From Niabella insulamsoli (GTDB taxonomy: Bacteria > Bacteroidota > Bacteroidia > Chitinophagales > Chitinophagaceae): DNA of 64,000 bases. The number at the start of each line of letters is the position of its first letter. The stretch's first letter is position 1. Under the pieces are notes generated by a model. That model ran no database searches. It saw only the letters and a program-made list of their open reading frames with translations, and was not told where the DNA came from. The stretch covers positions 310,001 to 374,000 of the forward strand of contig NZ_CP190246.1 of assembly GCF_039652435.2 (NCBI RefSeq), written 5' to 3'. Below are positions 61,788-64,000 of the stretch, in pieces. The position numbers and the translations under genes are program-made.

Positions 61788-62171
61788 CTACCCCCGGAAA
61801 ACCGGCTTTTTTTCCTTGGAAGACTGCTTTTCGCTAAGTAGATCAATTATTCTTTGTTTATCATTTAACGAATTCTTGAGTGTGTCAATTTGACCATTCA
61901 GGGCCTCAATAATCTGTGAATTTTCACCTTTCCGTTTTGGTGCCTTGTCAATTTCGTTGGAGGCGGCATCCTCAACCCCCTTAATTAAATAACTTAGACT
62001 AAAGTTTAAATACTTCGAGAATTTTAAAAGGACTTCCTCGGTTAAACTCCCATTCCTTTTTTTCATTGTTGCTAAATACCCATTGGATAAGGATAGCTCC
62101 CTTTCAACAACCGAAGGCTTTAACCCTCGCTTTGCTATTTCATCCATAATTCTGTTTATAGCCTTATCCAA
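61788..62171 (-). CDS. Prophage repressor-like XRE HTH protein
   Basis: 127 residues. An N-terminal helix-turn-helix (Lys-Pro-Ser-Val-Val-Glu-Arg-Glu-Leu-Ser-Leu-Ser-Asn-Gly-Tyr-Leu, about residues 18-33) of Cro/CI type is followed by a linker and a C-terminal coiled coil (Ile-Ile-Glu-Ala-Leu-Asn-Gly-Gln-Ile-Asp-Thr-Leu) for oligomerisation. Divergent from the Ner-like gene across 54 bp, which should hold the early operators, as Mu c and ner do. Confidence 0.8.
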   Translation of the reverse strand: MDKAINRIMDEIAKRGLKPSVVERELSLSNGYLATMKKRNGSLTEEVLLKFSKYLNFSLSYLIKGVEDAASNEIDKAPKRKGENSQIIEALNGQIDTLKNSLNDKQRIIDLLSEKQSSKEKKPVFRG

Positions 62172-62225
62172 AATTTAGAAAAAAGTTTAAAATAAATTTG
62201 ATTATTTAAAATATAGTCTATTATT

Positions 62226-62489
62226 TTGTATCAAATAATTGTGCAAATGTTAAGCAAAAAAAGCAAAGTGAAAAATAAAAGTCCTAAAAATAAGCGAGTG
62301 CCGCGTAAATGGATAGCCGAAGTAGTCGGGTGCGCACCAGTAACTGTGGGGCAAGTATTGGACACCAAACGCTTAAAGGGCACTAGCGAACTAGCCACAA
62401 GAATAGAGCTTGCGGACGTATTGTTGGATGAAAAGGTGGAGCAAGCAATAACAGACGTAAAGAAAATTGTTCACAAAACAAATAAATAG
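62226..62489 (+). CDS. Ner-like early DNA-binding protein
   Basis: 87 residues, start at 62226 or Met9 (62250). A basic N-terminus rich in Lys and Asn leads into an HTH (Pro-Arg-Lys-Trp-Ile-Ala-Glu-Val-Val-Gly-Cys-Ala-Pro-Val-Thr-Val-Gly-Gln-Val-Leu). Position and direction match Mu ner, a negative regulator of early transcription. Family membership rests on context plus a generic HTH. Confidence 0.65.
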   Translation: MYQIIVQMLSKKSKVKNKSPKNKRVPRKWIAEVVGCAPVTVGQVLDTKRLKGTSELATRIELADVLLDEKVEQAITDVKKIVHKTNK

Positions 62490-62491
62490 AA

Positions 62492-62854
62492 CTATGTCAA
62501 GTCCGATTCACTTAAACATTGACCGCTTAATTGGTGAAGTAACAATAGTTGTTCTTTCACCTCTTCAGGGGGAAGACCTAAAAAAGCACCTCGAAAGTTT
62601 ATCGTTACATGAGGCCCTTGTTCCGGCAATTTTAGAAGCCTTAAACAAGTCCTGGCCCATTGTTCAAACAACACTCGATACCGCTCCGGCTCCGGATACA
62701 GATCAATAAACGAAACGCCGTCGATTGTGGAGTTTAAGAATAATTCAGATTCTTCTTCTAATCCGGCATTTAACAAAGGATGAGAGGGGAAAGACTCATT
62801 GGAAAGACTTTCCACCCAATTTATAAAATCTCTTTTTAATTCATCACTAGTCAT
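62492..62854 (-). CDS. Hypothetical protein, 120 aa (reverse reading)
   Basis: Begins Met-Thr-Ser-Asp-Glu-Leu-Lys-Arg-Asp-Phe, has a balanced composition with Trp-Val-Glu-Ser-Leu and Glu-Gln-Trp-Ala-Arg-Thr-Cys-Leu-Arg-Leu-Leu segments, and is predicted helical. Residues 1-48 lie outside the forward ORF, and their composition argues for a real gene divergent from the transposase. Function unknown; overlaps the forward 71-codon ORF in antisense. Confidence 0.5.
   Translation of the reverse strand: MTSDELKRDFINWVESLSNESFPSHPLLNAGLEEESELFLNSTIDGVSFIDLYPEPERYRVLFEQWARTCLRLLKLPEQGPHVTINFRGAFLGLPPEEVKEQLLLLHQLSGQCLSESDLT
62495..62709 (+). CDS. Small early prophage protein, 71 aa (forward reading)
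   Basis: Begins 5 bp after the Ner-like stop, the tight spacing of a phage operon; an upstream in-frame ATG at 62467 would overlap ner. Reads Ile-His-Leu-Asn-Ile-Asp-Arg-Leu-Ile-Gly at the start and ends Ala-Pro-Ala-Pro-Asp-Thr-Asp-Gln. No function recognised. It is completely overlapped by a reverse-strand ORF (62492-62854) that also looks protein-like; at most one may be real. Confidence 0.5.
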
Positions 62855-62952
62855 TGCTTATAGTTTTTGATTGAGACCACAAACTTAAGCATTTCCCGGA
62901 AGGCATGCACATCACGTTCGAGCCGTGAGCGGGAACCAACACAAGGCAACAA

Positions 62953-64000
62953 TTGAAGATAATTGACAACATACTGTATTTGGAAGCTTGCGAGTTTATA
63001 AAGCCAAACGGATTAGTGCCTCAAAACACGTATAAATCGCTACAGAATAGAAATAAAATAAGCGTTTTGGGACGAGGCGGCAACGGTAACTCTGTTTTAA
63101 TTAAGTATGAAAGTCTCCCCCCAGCGTATAAGCAACTTGTAAAAGACCGATTTGGTGATCCTTACGAGTACGCAGCAAAACAGCCTATCAGGGATTTGAT
63201 TCAAATAGACGAAAATGTTAGACAGTTCTTTGAAAACTACGATGGTGTAGGGTTGGAATACGAAGATAAAATGAAGTACACCAATGATGCCGCCATACTA
63301 AAGGCTTTCTACAAGCTGCTTAGTAATAAAAAGCAGCTGAAGGAAATGCTACATATAAGTATTGGGGCATTTTGGCAAAAAGCCTGTGAGATTGTAAAAG
63401 ATGTGCAACATCAGTACCCCAATACACTTCCGACCAGCGAGCGCCGGCTTAAACCACGATACAATGACTTTGTAAAAAGCGCCTTTGATCCGGCAACGTT
63501 GATCGATGGCCGCAAATACAATACTACGAATAACCGTAAGGTCGACGATGAATTTGAATGGCTGATCATGAGCCTTTTTGTACAACGTCACCGGCCTTAT
63601 AAGCTGGAAGCCTACAATGACTATTTGGCCTTTTTGCGTGGTGAGGTGATTATAATGGACACCCGAAAAAAAGAGGCATTCGACCCTGAATATTACCGGT
63701 GCTATGGAGAAATGAGCGATACGACTATTTGGCGCATACTTACAAAACCGGTGAACATGGCTGTAGTGGACAAAATGCGCCTAAATGCTTTGGATTACAG
63801 CAACAAACATTCGCCATATAACGAGCGATTTGCGCCGCTGTATAGCCTTAGTAAACTTACGATGGATGACTACGATCCACCGTTTAAAATGCCGAATGGT
63901 AAGCGACTTAGCGGTTATGTGGTGATGGATGTAGCTAGTAAATGTATTATCGGATCAGCTTTCAGCCGGGATAAAAACACCGAACTACTTATTGCCAGCC
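62953..64000 (+). CDS. MuA-like transposase, 3' end beyond window
   Basis: An open frame from TTG 62953 (AAGG 10 bp upstream; a TGA closes the frame further up and no ATG is near) runs off the window after 349 codons. The N-terminal recognition domain has Tyr-Leu-Glu-Ala-Cys-Glu-Phe-Ile-Lys-Pro-Asn-Gly-Leu and Val-Leu-Ile-Lys-Tyr-Glu-Ser-Leu-Pro-Pro-Ala-Tyr-Lys-Gln-Leu-Val-Lys, typical of Bacteroidota Mu-type transposases. The last visible stretch, Gly-Tyr-Val-Val-Met-Asp-Val-Ala-Ser-Lys-Cys-Ile-Ile-Gly, is the start of the DDE catalytic core, its Asp being the candidate first catalytic residue. It binds phage ends and drives replicative transposition. Confidence 0.85.
   Translation, partial: MKIIDNILYLEACEFIKPNGLVPQNTYKSLQNRNKISVLGRGGNGNSVLIKYESLPPAYKQLVKDRFGDPYEYAAKQPIRDLIQIDENVRQFFENYDGVGLEYEDKMKYTNDAAILKAFYKLLSNKKQLKEMLHISIGAFWQKACEIVKDVQHQYPNTLPTSERRLKPRYNDFVKSAFDPATLIDGRKYNTTNNRKVDDEFEWLIMSLFVQRHRPYKLEAYNDYLAFLRGEVIIMDTRKKEAFDPEYYRCYGEMSDTTIWRILTKPVNMAVVDKMRLNALDYSNKHSPYNERFAPLYSLSKLTMDDYDPPFKMPNGKRLSGYVVMDVASKCIIGSAFSRDKNTELLIAS

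Larger units (their letters stand above)
61371..64000. mobile_element. Left end of a Mu-like transposable prophage (continues past window)
   Basis: The order is that of Mu-type phages: an end starting 5'-TGTCC at about 61371 inside a GH3 gene, about 400 bp of repeat-containing non-coding DNA, a reverse-strand repressor gene, a divergent forward Ner-like gene, small early genes, and a MuA-like transposase reading toward the interior. The exact end is inferred from the TG dinucleotide and the loss of GH3 similarity. The right end is not in the window. Confidence 0.75.

Noticed and set aside
61625..61846. ORF with His-Pro-Thr-Ala repeats
   Set aside because: The peptide repeat is the 12-bp tandem DNA repeat read in frame, and the ORF overlaps the repressor gene end.

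Overview
The window looks like a chromosomal segment of a glycan-degrading member of the Bacteroidota, probably Chitinophagaceae. The signs are three SusC/SusD pairs, an ECF sigma factor with a FecR-type anti-sigma factor, a hybrid two-component regulator, BACON and DUF3823 lipoproteins, several Cys-type sulfatases, and TAnnTTTG-like promoter boxes. The genus is inferred from protein style only.

Left edge (1-8100) is a scarred region. The 3' part of tRNA-Asn(GTT) and a terminator are followed by an HNH protein and three small reverse-strand genes of mobile-element type. These abut a GH43 gene cut off mid-domain. After an intact GH43 gene comes a GH97 remnant with its middle missing. Next is a short CRISPR array broken by a 1.3-kb IS3-family element, then a relic cas operon: a small Cas5-like gene, a complete cas6 and a truncated cas6. 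No effector, Cas3 or Cas1/Cas2 gene is present.

Central polysaccharide-utilisation region (8100-43900). Reverse-strand susC-susD-DUF3823 lies divergent to an ECF sigma gene. The sigma gene is followed by a forward operon: susC, susD, a BACON lipoprotein, an SGNH hydrolase, a sugar isomerase/epimerase-like protein, an EEP-family phosphatase/nuclease and a FecR anti-sigma factor. A hybrid two-component regulator follows; as read it is frameshifted at a run of nine G. Beyond it is a sulfated-galactan-type locus: a GH110-like beta-helix enzyme, two sulfatases, susD and susC on the reverse strand, then two further sulfatases and a second beta-helix lipoprotein on the forward strand across a 680-bp control region. 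SusCD would import oligosaccharides trimmed by periplasmic sulfatases and alpha-galactosidases.

Right part (43900-60600) is mostly core genome: a divergent pair joining a GH32-like hydrolase to a sucrose-phosphate synthase/phosphatase fusion, an OmpA-family protein, a lipoprotein, a Pif1-like helicase, a patatin-like lipase, a ClC channel, a CCA-adding enzyme, a Sua5/TsaC protein, a GT4 glycosyltransferase, DapD and RsgA. At the right edge the C-terminal third of a GH3 gene is cut at about 61371 by the left end of a Mu-like transposable prophage: end repeats, divergent repressor and Ner-like genes, and a MuA-like transposase that runs off the window.
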